Notes: generated by a model from the letters alone, not told the origin. 64,000 nt of DNA from Acerihabitans sp047324305 (GCF_047324305.1 NZ_CP178740.1:2790001-2854000), one strand, 5' to 3'; shown: positions 36,486 through 46,267, counted from the first letter of the stretch. Made by a program: numbers and translations.

Positions 36486-36502
36486 AGCCCCACAGGGGGG
36501 CT
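36486..36502 (-). terminator. Hairpin with U-tract on the minus strand, upstream of rpsF
   Basis: AGCCCC (36486-36491) pairs with the end of GGGGGGCT (36495-36502). On the minus strand the stem is followed by TTTTTT, on the plus strand by AAAATAA. It may act on antisense transcription or, weakly, on yjfP. The rest of the spacer 36455-36905 is AT-rich and gene-free; it presumably contains the rpsF promoter. Confidence 0.5.
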
Positions 36503-36849
36503 AAAATAAACTTACTTTATAATTATTGATGATTCCCTGGTGTTGGGGATTCTATCGCCGCCTTATCCCGGCGGCGCCGGCGACTGTTCACCGTCGCCAG
36601 TGATTTATTATTAAACAGTATATGCCAGCGCGCAGGGGAGGGAAATAACACTTTATTGATTGAATAAATCAGTTTTTTTGAACAAAAAACATACATATTG
36701 AATAGTTTTTTTGCTAATTAATGCTTTTCTATATAACTGTGCCCGTTCACCGCCGCTTTCCCTGCGCATCGGTCCTTGTATTTGCCGCCGCATAAATGTA
36801 AGATTGCGCGTCATTTTTCAGCCGCACAATTATCACGTTCCTTGCTTCC

Positions 36850-36895
36850 ATGGGCCGCGGTTGACCCTGACAGGAGGCTGAATAATCCGTAAGGA
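36850..36895 (+). ncRNA. Possible S6:S18 autoregulatory leader
   Basis: The leader just upstream of rpsF contains GGGCCGCGGTTGACCC, which can fold as a GGG/CCC stem presenting a CCG. Leaders of rpsF operons in many bacteria carry a CCG-presenting motif bound by the S6-S18 dimer to repress translation. I recognised only this local feature and did not verify the full consensus. Confidence 0.3.
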
Positions 36896-36905
36896 GCAAT
36901 TCTGT

Positions 36906-37301
36906 ATGCGTCATTACGAAATCGTTTTTATGGTTCATCCTGACCAAAGCGAACAGGTTCCAGGAATGATCGAGCGTTATACCGGTGTTATCACCAACGC
37001 GCAGGGCATCATTCATCGTCTGGAAGACTGGGGCCGCCGTCAACTGGCTTACCCGATCAATAAACTGCACAAAGCCCACTATGTTCTGTTGAACGTAGAA
37101 GCCTCGCAGGAAGTGATCGATGAGCTGGAAACAAACTTCCGCTTCAACGACGCCGTTATTCGCAGCATGATCATGCGCGTTAAACATCCGGTTTCCGAAG
37201 CCTCCCCGATGGTCAAAGCAAAAGATGAACGCCGCGATCGCCGTGAAGATTTCGCCACCGAAGCCAACGATGACAATGATGCTGGGGATTCTGAAGAGTA
37301 A
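36906..37301 (+). CDS. rpsF: 30S ribosomal protein S6
   Basis: S6 binds S18 on the platform of the small subunit. The 131 residues begin MRHYEIVFMVHPDQSEQVPG and contain RRQLAYPINKLHKAHYVL. The acidic tail ends in GluGlu, the site that RimK extends with glutamates in E. coli. AAGGAG precedes the ATG. It heads the operon rpsF-priB-rpsR-rplI. Confidence 0.99.
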   Translation: MRHYEIVFMVHPDQSEQVPGMIERYTGVITNAQGIIHRLEDWGRRQLAYPINKLHKAHYVLLNVEASQEVIDELETNFRFNDAVIRSMIMRVKHPVSEASPMVKAKDERRDRREDFATEANDDNDAGDSEE

Positions 37302-37304
37302 TCG

Positions 37305-37625
37305 ATGATGACGGCGAACCGTCTGATGCTGTCCGGCACCGTGTGCAAGGCACCCATTCGAAAGGTCAGTCCGTCGGGTATTCCTCACTGCCAGTTTGTG
37401 CTTGAGCACCGCTCGCAGCAACAGGAAGCCGGTTTTTCACGGCAAGCATGGTGCCGTATGCCCGTGGTGGTCAGTGGAAAACAATCGCAAGAGATTACTC
37501 GCAGTATAACGGTCGGTACGCAGCTCACCATCCACGGTTTCATTTGCAGCCATCAAGGCCGCAATGGGCTGAATAAAATGGTCCTGCATGCCGAGCAGAT
37601 TGAATTGATAGATTCTGGAGACTAG
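37305..37625 (+). CDS. priB: Primosomal replication protein N (PriB)
   Basis: PriB is a dimeric OB-fold protein that binds single-stranded DNA and helps PriA reload the replisome at collapsed forks. The 106 residues contain [19 protein letters not shown] and end in [16 protein letters not shown], as in E. coli. Two adjacent ATG codons at 37305 and 37308 are both possible; the second gives a length closer to E. coli (104). It starts three bases after rpsF and ends four bases before rpsR. Confidence 0.97.
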
Positions 37626-37629
37626 CCAA

Positions 37630-37857
37630 ATGGCACGTTATTTCCGTCGTCGCAAATTCTGCCGTTTCACCGCGGAAGGCGTTATTGAGATTGACTATAA
37701 AGACATCGCTACGCTGAAAAACTACATCACCGAAAGCGGTAAAATTGTCCCGAGCCGTATCACCGGTACTCGTGCCAAATACCAACGCCAGTTGGCCCGT
37801 GCGATCAAACGCGCGCGCTACCTGTCTCTGTTGCCGTACACTGATCGTCATCAGTAA
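37630..37857 (+). CDS. rpsR: 30S ribosomal protein S18
   Basis: S18 (75 residues, full length) pairs with S6 on the 30S platform. The sequence [18 protein letters not shown] and the end [12 protein letters not shown] are near-identical to E. coli. It is the third gene of the rpsF operon. Confidence 0.99.
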
Positions 37858-37895
37858 TCGGTCACTGTCCACTAAGACTTTGAGAGGATAAGGTA

Positions 37896-38348
37896 ATGCA
37901 AGTTATTCTGCTTGATAAAGTTGCCAACCTGGGTAGCTTAGGCGAACAAGTTAACGTTAAAGCGGGTTATGCCCGTAACTACTTGGTACCGCAAGGTAAA
38001 GCCGTTCCGGCCACCAAGAAAAACGTTGAGTATTTTGAAGAGCGTCGTGCTGAGCTGGAAGCCAAGCTGTCTGAAGTTCAGGCCGCGGCCCAGGCTCGCG
38101 CCGATAAAATCACTGAACTGGGAAGTGTTACCGTTGCGTCTAAAGCAGGCGACGAAGGTAAACTGTTCGGTTCTATCGGTACGCGCGACATCGCCGACGC
38201 CATCACCGCTGCCGGCGTCAACGTCGCCAAAAGTGAAGTGCGCCTGCCTAACGGTGTGCTGCGCACCATCGGCGACCATGATGTCAGCATCCAGGTTCAC
38301 AGCGAAGTTTTCGCTACCCTGAATGTTATCGTGGTGGCTGAAGCCTAA
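37896..38348 (+). CDS. rplI: 50S ribosomal protein L9
   Basis: L9 (150 residues) spans from the L1 stalk with a long connecting helix. The N-terminal domain MQVILLDKVANLGSLGEQVN and the C-terminal domain are complete. It is the last gene of the rpsF operon and is followed by a strong terminator. Confidence 0.99.
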   Translation: MQVILLDKVANLGSLGEQVNVKAGYARNYLVPQGKAVPATKKNVEYFEERRAELEAKLSEVQAAAQARADKITELGSVTVASKAGDEGKLFGSIGTRDIADAITAAGVNVAKSEVRLPNGVLRTIGDHDVSIQVHSEVFATLNVIVVAEA

Positions 38349-38370
38349 TCGAAAGATTAAGCGATTGATA

Positions 38371-38395
38371 AAACGCCGGCTTATGCCGGCGTTTT
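38371..38395 (+). terminator. Intrinsic terminator of the rpsF operon
   Basis: AAACGCCGGC (38371-38380) and GCCGGCGTTTT (38385-38395) form a stem with a TTAT loop. Confidence 0.93.
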
Positions 38396-38498
38396 GCTGT
38401 CTGGCGCCCGGAGAACGCGCCATGGGCGGTCAACTGCCGGGGGCGAATTTCTGCGCGTTCATGGGGAAGGGTAGCCTGGCCGGGGTTAAGGCCCGCGT

Positions 38499-39149
38499 TT
38501 AATGACGCAGGTAACTGCCGTCGGCCTGCCTGACAAAACGTATGCGGCTGTTGGCGCTGGTTTCAATCGTCAGCGTCTGCACGACACCCTGGGCATTCTG
38601 CTGGATTTCCACCTGCTGACCCGCCTGCAAGCTGCTAAGCGGTTTGTCGTCGCCTTCCGCCTGCGCCATCGCGAATACATCCCCTACCGGCAGATTATGC
38701 TCGCGAAACAATTGCGCCAGCGTCTGGCCCTCGACGATGCGATAGCGATGCAGCTGGCCGTCGCCGGCGGCGGGCGCCGGGGCCGGGGCGGCGGACCGGT
38801 TATTGTCCACCAGCTCCGCCTGGATAACCGTTCCCTGGCCATTGGCCGCGGTTTTCGCACCGGGGGCGGGCGTGGTATCCGTCGAGGGCGAATAGGGCCA
38901 AAGTATCGCCGCCGCGATAATCAACGCGGCAATCAGCACCAGACGGCGATGCAGCGGCGGTAACGGACCCATCCACTGGAAACCGTCGGGTAAGTGCCAT
39001 ACTCTTTTCAGCAGGGTCAGCATTGGCCGGCCTGATGCGTTGGAATCATCATCGGGCAGCAGACGCAGAGGCCACTTCCATTTGAATCCGCCGTAACCCA
39101 ACGGGGAAAAACGTGGGGTTTTGTTTTTCCCGGGCGAAATTCTGCCCAT
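38499..39149 (-). CDS. ytfB: YtfB/OapA-type LysM-like cell-division protein
   Basis: This 216-residue membrane-anchored protein matches E. coli YtfB, which binds glycan and localises to the septum. The conserved segment KRVWHLPDGFQWMGPLPPLHRR precedes one transmembrane helix (LVLIAALIIAAAILWPY). A Pro/Ala-rich linker leads to the C-terminal OapA/LysM-like domain (YRIVEGQTLAQLFREHNLP ... VFAMAQAEGDDKPLSSL). The start at 39149 gives MGRISPGKNK; a shorter start at the internal Met before LTLLKRVWH is also possible. Confidence 0.9.
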   Translation of the reverse strand: MGRISPGKNKTPRFSPLGYGGFKWKWPLRLLPDDDSNASGRPMLTLLKRVWHLPDGFQWMGPLPPLHRRLVLIAALIIAAAILWPYSPSTDTTPAPGAKTAANGQGTVIQAELVDNNRSAAPAPAPAAGDGQLHRYRIVEGQTLAQLFREHNLPVGDVFAMAQAEGDDKPLSSLQAGQQVEIQQNAQGVVQTLTIETSANSRIRFVRQADGSYLRH

Positions 39150-39352
39150 GATAACCTCTCTTGCAATGGTTTACCTGTTGTAACCCTCGCGAGTATAAAG
39201 CGGCGCACAGGGAACCTCCATAGCTTAATTGACCGGTAAGCAAGAAGCCTGCCTGCCCGATGCAGGACTCATATTCATCATAGAGGATTTTACCCCAAAC
39301 GCCTGCGCTGTTATGCTGCGCCTTTCGCTTTTTACCATTTCAAGGAAAAAAC

Positions 39353-39973
39353 ATGAGCGTACCTTCTTTAGACAGCGTGGAAGCCCAGGCCAGTTACGGC
39401 ATTGGTTTACAAGTGGGCCAGCAGTTGCAGGAGTCGGGACTGGAAGGCTTGCTGCCCGAGGCCCTGCTGGCCGGGCTGAGCGATGCGCTGGCCGGCAATT
39501 CCCCGGCGGTGCCGGTTGACGCCATCCACCGCGCCCTGCGCATTATCCATGAACGCGCGGACGCGGTTCGTCTCGATCGCCAGCAGCATCTGGCGGTGGC
39601 GGGACAGCAATTCCTGGACGCCAATGCCAAGGAAGAGGGCGTGCGCCAGACGGAGTCCGGTTTGCAGTTTAAGGTCCTGGCGCAGGGCGACGGCGCCATA
39701 CCGAGCCGCCAGGACCGCGTGAGCGTCCATTATACCGGGCGTTTGCTGGACGGCACGGTATTCGACAGTTCGGTACAGCGCGGCCAGCCGGCGGAGTTTC
39801 CGGTTAACGGGGTTATTCCCGGCTGGATAGAAGCCCTGACGCTGATGCCGGTCGGCTCGAAGTGGGAATTGTACATTCCGCACAACCTGGCCTACGGCGA
39901 GCGCGGCGCCGGCGCGTCCATACCGCCGTTCAGCGCGCTGATCTTCGAAGTCGAGCTGCTGGAAATCCTCTGA
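39353..39973 (+). CDS. fklB: FKBP-type peptidyl-prolyl isomerase FklB (FKBP22)
   Basis: FklB is a dimeric FK506-binding prolyl isomerase. The 206 residues contain the N-terminal dimerisation domain (EAQASYGIGLQVGQQL) and the FKBP domain with VHYTGRLLDGTVFDSS, GVIPGWIEAL and YGERGAGASIPPFS. AAGGAAAAAAC precedes the ATG. In E. coli cycA, ytfE and others separate it from cysQ; here cysQ follows directly. Confidence 0.96.
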   Translation: MSVPSLDSVEAQASYGIGLQVGQQLQESGLEGLLPEALLAGLSDALAGNSPAVPVDAIHRALRIIHERADAVRLDRQQHLAVAGQQFLDANAKEEGVRQTESGLQFKVLAQGDGAIPSRQDRVSVHYTGRLLDGTVFDSSVQRGQPAEFPVNGVIPGWIEALTLMPVGSKWELYIPHNLAYGERGAGASIPPFSALIFEVELLEIL

Positions 39974-40093
39974 TCCCCGCGGGGCGCGTTTGGCGCGCCC
40001 CGCCGCCGACACCCGCCGCTAGATTATTCCGATGGCTATTTTGTGAAAAAAAGCTAGTCTGGTGAATATGATGTAATGATCCAGGGGTGAGAC

Positions 40094-40840
40094 ATGATTG
40101 AACAGATTAGCCGGCTCTCGCGTGAGGCGGGCGCTGCGATTATGCGGGTCTACGATGGCGGTGCGCCCGTCGAGCTGACCCATAAAACCGACGATTCACC
40201 GCTCACCGCCGCCGATCTGGCGGCGCATCGGGTTATTGTCGCCGGACTGAAGGCGCTGGCGTCCGATATTCCCATTCTGTCCGAAGAGGACCCGCCGGCG
40301 TGGGACGTGCGCCGCGGCTGGACCCGCTTCTGGCTGGTGGACCCGTTGGACGGCACCAAGGAGTTTTTGCGGCGCAACGGCGAGTTCACGGTGAATATTG
40401 CCTTGATCGAAGACGGCCAGCCGGTAATGGGCGTGGTGTATGCCCCGGTCACCGATATTCTTTACGCCGCCGACGCCGGCAATGCCTGGAAGATAACGCC
40501 TGACGGCGAACGGCTGGCCATCCACTGCAAGGAGGCCCGGCCCCCGCTGGTGGTCATCAGCCGTTCGCACAGCGACGATAGCGAATTACAGGATTATCTG
40601 GCCCAACTGGGCGAGCATCAAACGGTGACCATCGGCTCCTCGCTGAAATTTTGCCTGGTGGCGGAAGGCAGCGCGCAGCTTTATCCCCGCTTCGGACCGA
40701 CCAGCGTCTGGGATACCGCCGCCGGCCATGCGGTGGCCGCCGCCGCCGGCGCGCTGGTCAACGACTGGACCGGCCGCACGTTGGATTACCATCCCCGCGA
40801 ATCCTTTCTGAATCCGGGTTTCAGGGTGTCGTTGTTCTGA
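40094..40840 (+). CDS. cysQ: 3'(2'),5'-bisphosphate nucleotidase CysQ
   Basis: CysQ hydrolyses 3'-phosphoadenosine 5'-phosphate (PAP) to AMP, protecting sulfate assimilation from product inhibition. The 248-residue protein belongs to the inositol monophosphatase superfamily, with metal-binding motifs SEEDPP, DPLDGTKEF and WDTAAGHAV. GGGGTGAGAC precedes the ATG at 40094. It converges on ytfJ. Confidence 0.97.
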   Translation: MIEQISRLSREAGAAIMRVYDGGAPVELTHKTDDSPLTAADLAAHRVIVAGLKALASDIPILSEEDPPAWDVRRGWTRFWLVDPLDGTKEFLRRNGEFTVNIALIEDGQPVMGVVYAPVTDILYAADAGNAWKITPDGERLAIHCKEARPPLVVISRSHSDDSELQDYLAQLGEHQTVTIGSSLKFCLVAEGSAQLYPRFGPTSVWDTAAGHAVAAAAGALVNDWTGRTLDYHPRESFLNPGFRVSLF

Positions 40841-40847
40841 ACCGGCC

Positions 40848-41417
40848 TTAATGCGCGCCGCCTGGCAACAGGCGGCGCAGCAGCGTGGTGACCTGCTGTA
40901 TCTCGGCAAACGACAGCGCGCCCTCCTTGGCATACCGTACCCGCCCCTGGGCATCCAATACCATGATCGCCGAGCTTTTCGGCTGCAGATGCCACGCCTG
41001 CAGTACATTGCCATGGGCATCCAGAATAAACTGGGAGCCGGGATAAATGGTCTTGTGATTTTCCACCCAGTTGCGGGCGAACGAGGGCCCGCTGCCGAAG
41101 ACGGCGTCGTTTTCGTTGATGATTGTCGTCGTTTGGTAATATTTTGCCGGTAAGTTGGTTTTCTTGAGCGCTTCAATCATCGCGGCGTTCATCTCGCTGG
41201 CGGAGGATTGGGCGGCAATATGTTGCACCAGTCTGATTTTTCCCGCGAGCTGCGAGCTATCCCAGAATTTATAGCTAAACTTCTCTTTCTGGAGCAGCAA
41301 TTCGCCTTGTTCGGCGACCGCCACCTTAGGTAGGGTCTTGCCGATAACCAGGCTATGGGCAAGGGCGCCGCAGGATAGCGGCCATGCCAGGAGTAATACG
41401 ATTAACGGGCAGCGCAT
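40848..41417 (-). CDS. ytfJ: YtfJ family periplasmic protein
   Basis: This 189-residue protein matches E. coli YtfJ, a predicted periplasmic thioredoxin-fold protein of unknown function. A signal peptide (LIVLLLAWPLSCGALA) is followed by the family blocks KFSYKFWDSSQLAGKIRLVQHIA and YQTTTIINENDAVFGSG. It has no CxxC redox pair. It converges on cysQ with seven bases between the stops. Confidence 0.93.
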   Translation of the reverse strand: MRCPLIVLLLAWPLSCGALAHSLVIGKTLPKVAVAEQGELLLQKEKFSYKFWDSSQLAGKIRLVQHIAAQSSASEMNAAMIEALKKTNLPAKYYQTTTIINENDAVFGSGPSFARNWVENHKTIYPGSQFILDAHGNVLQAWHLQPKSSAIMVLDAQGRVRYAKEGALSFAEIQQVTTLLRRLLPGGAH

Positions 41418-41714
41418 GATGCGGCTCCTTTAAGCGAAGGGAGGCCCGGATCGGCGCCGGGCGAGGGGGTTACCACCCCGATCGCCGTATTGCGCCGGAT
41501 GACCAAGCTAATGCGTTTTCAGCATATTAGTACTGCTGTAATAGATAGGGCTTTTATAGCATTCTGTCAAATTGTGTAAAAGCAGCTCAGTGTTCTGTTG
41601 TTGCGTGAACTTAAGCACATATGAAGACTCTTATAAAGTGCTAGTGTGAGTTCCCTTGCCGGGTTTAACAACGCAACGGCAGGACGAGAAAAATAACGGG
41701 AGTTGAGTAAAAAA

Positions 41715-41921
41715 ATGAGAATCTTCCATCGCTATAACGCTATCAAGGTAGCAACCTACGTTAAGACTTTATTCCGCGGTCGTATTTATATCAAAGGCTT
41801 CGGCGCCTTCGAATTTGATAAAGGCAAGATTTTGCTGCCGAAGGTGCGCGACAAGCAGCATTTCCACGTCATGTCGGAAGTCAACCGGCAGGTCATGCGG
41901 CTCCAGTCCGACATGGGCTGA
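41715..41921 (+). CDS. ytfK: YtfK, SpoT activator
   Basis: This 68-residue protein matches E. coli YtfK (68 residues), which binds SpoT and tips it towards (p)ppGpp synthesis during phosphate or fatty-acid starvation. It contains FRGRIYIKGFGAFEFDKGKI and VMSEVNRQVMRLQ. The ATG at 41715 matches the family start MRIFHRYN; a TTG at 41703 abuts the ribosome site and is unlikely. Confidence 0.92.
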   Translation: MRIFHRYNAIKVATYVKTLFRGRIYIKGFGAFEFDKGKILLPKVRDKQHFHVMSEVNRQVMRLQSDMG

Positions 41922-41963
41922 CCGGCCCTTTTCCTGATTACCCTGCCCGCAATACGATAATGA

Positions 41964-41996
41964 CCTGCCCCCGGCGACTGCGCGCCCGGGGGCAGG
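41964..41996. terminator. 11-bp perfect stem between convergent ytfK and ytfL
   Basis: CCTGCCCCCGG (41964-41974) and CCGGGGGCAGG (41986-41996) are perfect inverse complements with an 11-nt loop. No U-tract follows on either strand. Confidence 0.5.
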
Positions 41997-42038
41997 ATAA
42001 ATCGCGCCTAACGGCGGGACGTGGACCGGACTTTCGCC

Positions 42039-43370
42039 TCAGGCAACGTGCGAGGTGTCCGTCGTCTTGGCCAGCACCAGCGTGGATTTTTCCTCAATAC
42101 GGGTCACCAGCAGCTGATCGATTTTATAGCTGTCGATGTCCACCACTTCGAATTTATAGCCGCCATAGCGCACAAAATCAGTACGTTTAGGTATCTTGCG
42201 CAGCATGAACATCATAAACCCGCCGATGGTTTCATAATTTCCCGCCTGCGGGAACTCATCGATATGCAGCACCCGCATCACGTCGTCGATGGGCGTGCCG
42301 CCCTCGATAAGCCACGAATTCTCGTCACGGGTAACGATCTGCTCTTCCAGCCCCTGTCCCACCAGGTCGCCCATCAGGGTGGTCATCACGTCGTTAAGGG
42401 TAATGATGCCCACCACCAGCGCGTATTCGTTAAGGATCACCGCAAAGTCCTCGCCCGCGGTCTTGAAGCTTTCCAGCGCTTCCGACAGGGTCAGGGTATC
42501 CGGTACGATCAGCGCCGAGCGGATCTGGACGCCGCTGTTCAACGCCAGGCTTTGGTTGCCCAGCACGCGGTTAAGCAAATCTTTCGAATCCACATAACCG
42601 ACAATATGGTCAATGTTGGCGTCGCAGACCAAAAACTTTGAGTGAGGATGCGTTGAGATTTTTTCTTTTATACTGTCCTCGGTCTCGCGCAAATCGAAAT
42701 AAATGATGCTTTCGCGCGACGTCATGGACGAGGGCACCGTGCGGGACTCCAGCTCAAACACATTCTCGATGAGCTCATGCTCTTGCTTGCGCAGCACGCC
42801 CGCCAGGGCGCCGGCCTCCACCACCGCGTAGATATCATCGGAGGTAATGTCGTCCTTGCGCACCATCGGCAGCTTCAGCATGCGGAAAATGACGTTGGCC
42901 AAACCGTTAAACAGCCAGACCAGCGGGCGGAAAACCAGCAGGCAGAAGCGCATCGGGTTGATAATCCGGATGGCGCAAGCCTCCGGTGAAATCATACCGA
43001 TGCGTTTCGGGGTTAAATCGGCGAACAGGATAAACAGGCTGGTGACCAGCGTAAATGAACAGATAAAACTGATTTGATCGGCCATCTCCGGCGACATAAA
43101 ACGAATAAGAATGGAGGCGAAGGAAGGTGAGAACGCCGCATCGCCCACGATACCGCCGAGGATAGCCACCGCGTTCAGGCCGATTTGGATGACGGTAAAG
43201 AAGATGCCGGGCGTCTCCTGGAGCTTAAGCACGCGTTTGGCGTTGATATTCCCTTCATCCGCCATCAGCTTGAGTTTAATTTTGCGCGAAGCGGCGAGGG
43301 AGATTTCCGATACGGAAAAAAATGCGCTCACCGCGATTAATAGCAGGATAAGCAGGATACTGTTTAGCAT
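42039..43370 (-). CDS. paeA: Polyamine exporter PaeA (YtfL, CorC/CNNM family)
   Basis: YtfL of E. coli (PaeA) exports cadaverine and putrescine. The 443-residue protein has the family order: an N-terminal DUF21/CNNM membrane domain with three to four helices (residues about 1-190), a CBS-domain pair (about 210-340) and a C-terminal CorC_HlyC domain. It begins MLNSILLILLLIAVSAFFSV. It is convergent with ytfK and followed upstream by msrA on the same strand. Confidence 0.92.
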   Translation of the reverse strand: MLNSILLILLLIAVSAFFSVSEISLAASRKIKLKLMADEGNINAKRVLKLQETPGIFFTVIQIGLNAVAILGGIVGDAAFSPSFASILIRFMSPEMADQISFICSFTLVTSLFILFADLTPKRIGMISPEACAIRIINPMRFCLLVFRPLVWLFNGLANVIFRMLKLPMVRKDDITSDDIYAVVEAGALAGVLRKQEHELIENVFELESRTVPSSMTSRESIIYFDLRETEDSIKEKISTHPHSKFLVCDANIDHIVGYVDSKDLLNRVLGNQSLALNSGVQIRSALIVPDTLTLSEALESFKTAGEDFAVILNEYALVVGIITLNDVMTTLMGDLVGQGLEEQIVTRDENSWLIEGGTPIDDVMRVLHIDEFPQAGNYETIGGFMMFMLRKIPKRTDFVRYGGYKFEVVDIDSYKIDQLLVTRIEEKSTLVLAKTTDTSHVA

Positions 43371-43659
43371 AATTCGACCACTTCGGGCTGACAGTTATGC
43401 CAGCGCGCCTTTGAAGGGCAACGTGTTGGTTAAAGATAACATATTTCAGTCTGTTACGGGGAGCCGAAACGTCATTTACGGCTGCGGGCAGCCTGCAGCG
43501 ACAATGGTCAGCCCGTTGCGGATACGCGACGTCATCAACTGCCCGACCGACAGTGGGCACAGTATAACAGCAGCCCCCTGGGGGCTGCTAAGATTAATAA
43601 CGTGATGGGTTCCGGCGTCTTGGCCAGAGCCGGTTTATCAACAGGCCCCGCTGGCGAGA

Positions 43660-44301
43660 TTACGCCTGCGGCGGCATGCATACCCCGATGCCGCCGAGAT
43701 TACAGTACCCCTGCGGATTTTTGTGCAGATATTGCTGGTGCTCGTCCTCGGCATAGTAGAACGGCGTGGCCGGTTCGATGGCGGTGGTGATGGCGCGCCG
43801 ATCGCCGGCCTGCTCCATCGCCTGCTGGAAACGCTGTTTGCTGGCCTGCGCCTCGCGTTCCTGCTCCGGGGTCAGCACAAAAATCGCGGAGCGATATTGC
43901 GAACCGATATCGCCGCCCTGGCGCATACCCTGCGCCGGATCGTGATTTTCCCAGAAATACTGCAACAGCTCGCGATAGCTGATGATTGCCGGGTCAAACA
44001 CCACCCGCACCGCTTCCGCATGGCCGGTCTGGCCGGTACAGACTTCGCGATAGGTTGGGTTCGGCGTATAGCCGCCGGCAAACCCCGCCGCCGTGCTGTA
44101 AACCCCCGGGATCTGCCAGAACAAACGCTCCACGCCCCAATAACATCCCATGGCGAACAGCGCCACCTCCATATGATCGGGAACGTGAGTCATGGAATGG
44201 CCGTTAACCACATGGGTGGTCGCCACCGGCATCGGCGTCAGGCGGCCCGGCAGGGCTTCGCTTTGTGATACAAGCTGGGTTTTATCAAAATTCTGCGCCA
44301 C
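43660..44301 (-). CDS. msrA: Peptide methionine-S-sulfoxide reductase MsrA
   Basis: MsrA reduces methionine-S-sulfoxide in oxidised proteins. The 213 residues include the catalytic motif FAMGCYWGVERLFW (Cys53), GYTPNPTYREVCTGQTGHAE and the C-terminal resolving region. It is divergent from tamA with about 230 bp between the starts, as in E. coli. It lies 289 bp from paeA; that spacer has no gene. Confidence 0.97.
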   Translation of the reverse strand: MAQNFDKTQLVSQSEALPGRLTPMPVATTHVVNGHSMTHVPDHMEVALFAMGCYWGVERLFWQIPGVYSTAAGFAGGYTPNPTYREVCTGQTGHAEAVRVVFDPAIISYRELLQYFWENHDPAQGMRQGGDIGSQYRSAIFVLTPEQEREAQASKQRFQQAMEQAGDRRAITTAIEPATPFYYAEDEHQQYLHKNPQGYCNLGGIGVCMPPQA

Positions 44302-44530
44302 GATAGACTCCTGTTGAGACGATTATCGAAATAATGGGCTATTGCCTGTTGTCTTGTACACTTTCTTTACAGACAATAAACGCCAATATTACGTTAAGCT
44401 GTAAGCTTATGACTGTATTTTAGGGTAAAAGGACTAAAAACAACCCCAGGGTCGTTTAATAATAAATATGACGGCGATTGTGCGCGTAAGGAATCCACCC
44501 GCGGGAAAGTAAGAAAATTCAGGAGCCAGC

Positions 44531-46267
44531 GTGCCAAATAATCGCCTTCTTTGCCTGTTTTGCATTCTACTGGCTACGCCATGGTCCTACGCCGCCAACG
44601 TGCGATTGCAGGTGGAAGGACTGGAGGGAGAATTGCAGCGTAATGTCCGCGCGCGCCTGTCCACCATCGGCGCGGATGAAATCACGGCCGATGCGCGATT
44701 CCAGGCGCGCGTCGACGGCGTGGTGCGGGAAGGGCTGCGCGCCCTGGGCTACTACTCGCCGCAAATCGATTTTGAGTTCCGCCCGGCGGTCAACGGCGGA
44801 CGGCCCGTGCTGCTGGCCAAGGTCGCGCCCGGCCAGCCGGTGAAAATCGCCGGCGTGAACATCAGCCTGCGCGGCGACGCGCGCACCGATAGGGATTACC
44901 TGGGCCTGGTGCGGCGCAGCCGGCCGGCCATCGGCAGCGTGCTCAATCATGGCGATTACACCAATTTTATCAGCGGCATGACCGGCCTGGCGGTACGCAA
45001 CGGTTATTTTGACGCGGATTTCCCCAAGCGGCAGCTTGGCGTATCGCCGGAACGCCACGAAGCGTTCTGGGATGTGATCTTTGACAGCGGCCAGCGTTAC
45101 CGCTTCGGCAAGGTGCGTTTTCACGGCGCGCAAATCCGCGAGGACTACCTGCAGAATATTCCCGCTATCCGCGAGGGCGACGAGTACAGCGCCGTCTCGC
45201 TGGCGGAGCTTAACCGCCAGCTTGCCGCCACCAACTGGTTTAACTCGGTGGTGGTCTCGCCCGATTTCAGCGCCGGGAAAACCAATAAGGTCCTGCCGCT
45301 GGACGCGGTGGTAACGCCGCGCAGCCGCAATATTATCGAAACCGGGGTCGGATTTGCCTCCGACGTCGGGCCCCGGGTCAGAACCACCTGGAACCGGCCC
45401 TGGCTCAACGACCGGGGCCATAGCCTGCAGACCACGCTGAGCGTATCCGCTCCCGAGCAGGCGCTGGATTTCAGTTATAAAATCCCGCTGCAAAAAAGCC
45501 CGCTGGAGCAATATTATGTGGTGCAAAGCGGGTTTAAGCGCGAAGACCTTAACGATACCAAATCCGATGCCACCACGGTCAACGTGGCGCGCTTCTGGGA
45601 TTCTTCTTCCGGCTGGCAGCGCTCGGTCAACCTGCGCTGGAGCCTGGACCATTTTACCCAGGCCAATGTCACCGATACCACCATGCTGCTCTATCCCGGC
45701 TTCACGGTTAACCGTACCCGGCAGCGCGGCGGGCTGATGCCCACCTGGGGCGACTCCCAGCGTTATTCCATCGACGTGTCCGATACCACCTGGGGCTCGG
45801 ATGTGGATTTTTTCATTCTGCAGGCGCAAAACGTCTGGGTACGCACCCTGGCGGATAAACACCGTTTCGTGGCGCGCTATAACCTGGGCTGGATCGAAAC
45901 CAATAATTTTGATCGCGTGCCGCCGTCCCTGCGTTTTTTCGCCGGCGGCGATCGCAGCATCCGCGGCTACCGGTTCCGGGCCATATCTCCCCGCGACGAG
46001 GATGGCAAGCTCACCGGCGCCTCGAAGCTGGCCACCGGTTCCCTGGAGTATCAATACAATGTGACCGGCAGGTGGTGGGGAGCCACCTTTATCGATACCG
46101 GCCAGGCGGTGAATGATTTCCGGCAGACCAGCCTGAAAACCGGCGCCGGCGTCGGGGTAAGATGGCAGTCGCCGGTAGGCCCGATCAAACTGGACGTGGC
46201 CGCGCCCGTAGGCGATCCCGAGGAACATGGATTGCAGTTCTACATAGGATTAGGGACAGAACTATGA
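44531..46267 (+). CDS. tamA: Translocation and assembly module subunit TamA
   Basis: TamA is an Omp85-family outer-membrane barrel that works with TamB in inserting autotransporters and in lipid transport to the outer membrane. The 578-residue precursor has a signal peptide (to about residue 21), three POTRA domains (about 22-265) and a 16-strand barrel with the L6 motif FFAGGDRSIRGYRFR. GGAGCCAGC precedes its GTG-proximal start at 44531. The stop overlaps the tamB start (ATGA). Confidence 0.96.
   Translation: MPNNRLLCLFCILLATPWSYAANVRLQVEGLEGELQRNVRARLSTIGADEITADARFQARVDGVVREGLRALGYYSPQIDFEFRPAVNGGRPVLLAKVAPGQPVKIAGVNISLRGDARTDRDYLGLVRRSRPAIGSVLNHGDYTNFISGMTGLAVRNGYFDADFPKRQLGVSPERHEAFWDVIFDSGQRYRFGKVRFHGAQIREDYLQNIPAIREGDEYSAVSLAELNRQLAATNWFNSVVVSPDFSAGKTNKVLPLDAVVTPRSRNIIETGVGFASDVGPRVRTTWNRPWLNDRGHSLQTTLSVSAPEQALDFSYKIPLQKSPLEQYYVVQSGFKREDLNDTKSDATTVNVARFWDSSSGWQRSVNLRWSLDHFTQANVTDTTMLLYPGFTVNRTRQRGGLMPTWGDSQRYSIDVSDTTWGSDVDFFILQAQNVWVRTLADKHRFVARYNLGWIETNNFDRVPPSLRFFAGGDRSIRGYRFRAISPRDEDGKLTGASKLATGSLEYQYNVTGRWWGATFIDTGQAVNDFRQTSLKTGAGVGVRWQSPVGPIKLDVAAPVGDPEEHGLQFYIGLGTEL

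Noticed and set aside
44567..46228. Minus-strand open frame of 553 residues
   Set aside because: It is antisense to tamA, whose barrel and POTRA motifs are intact.
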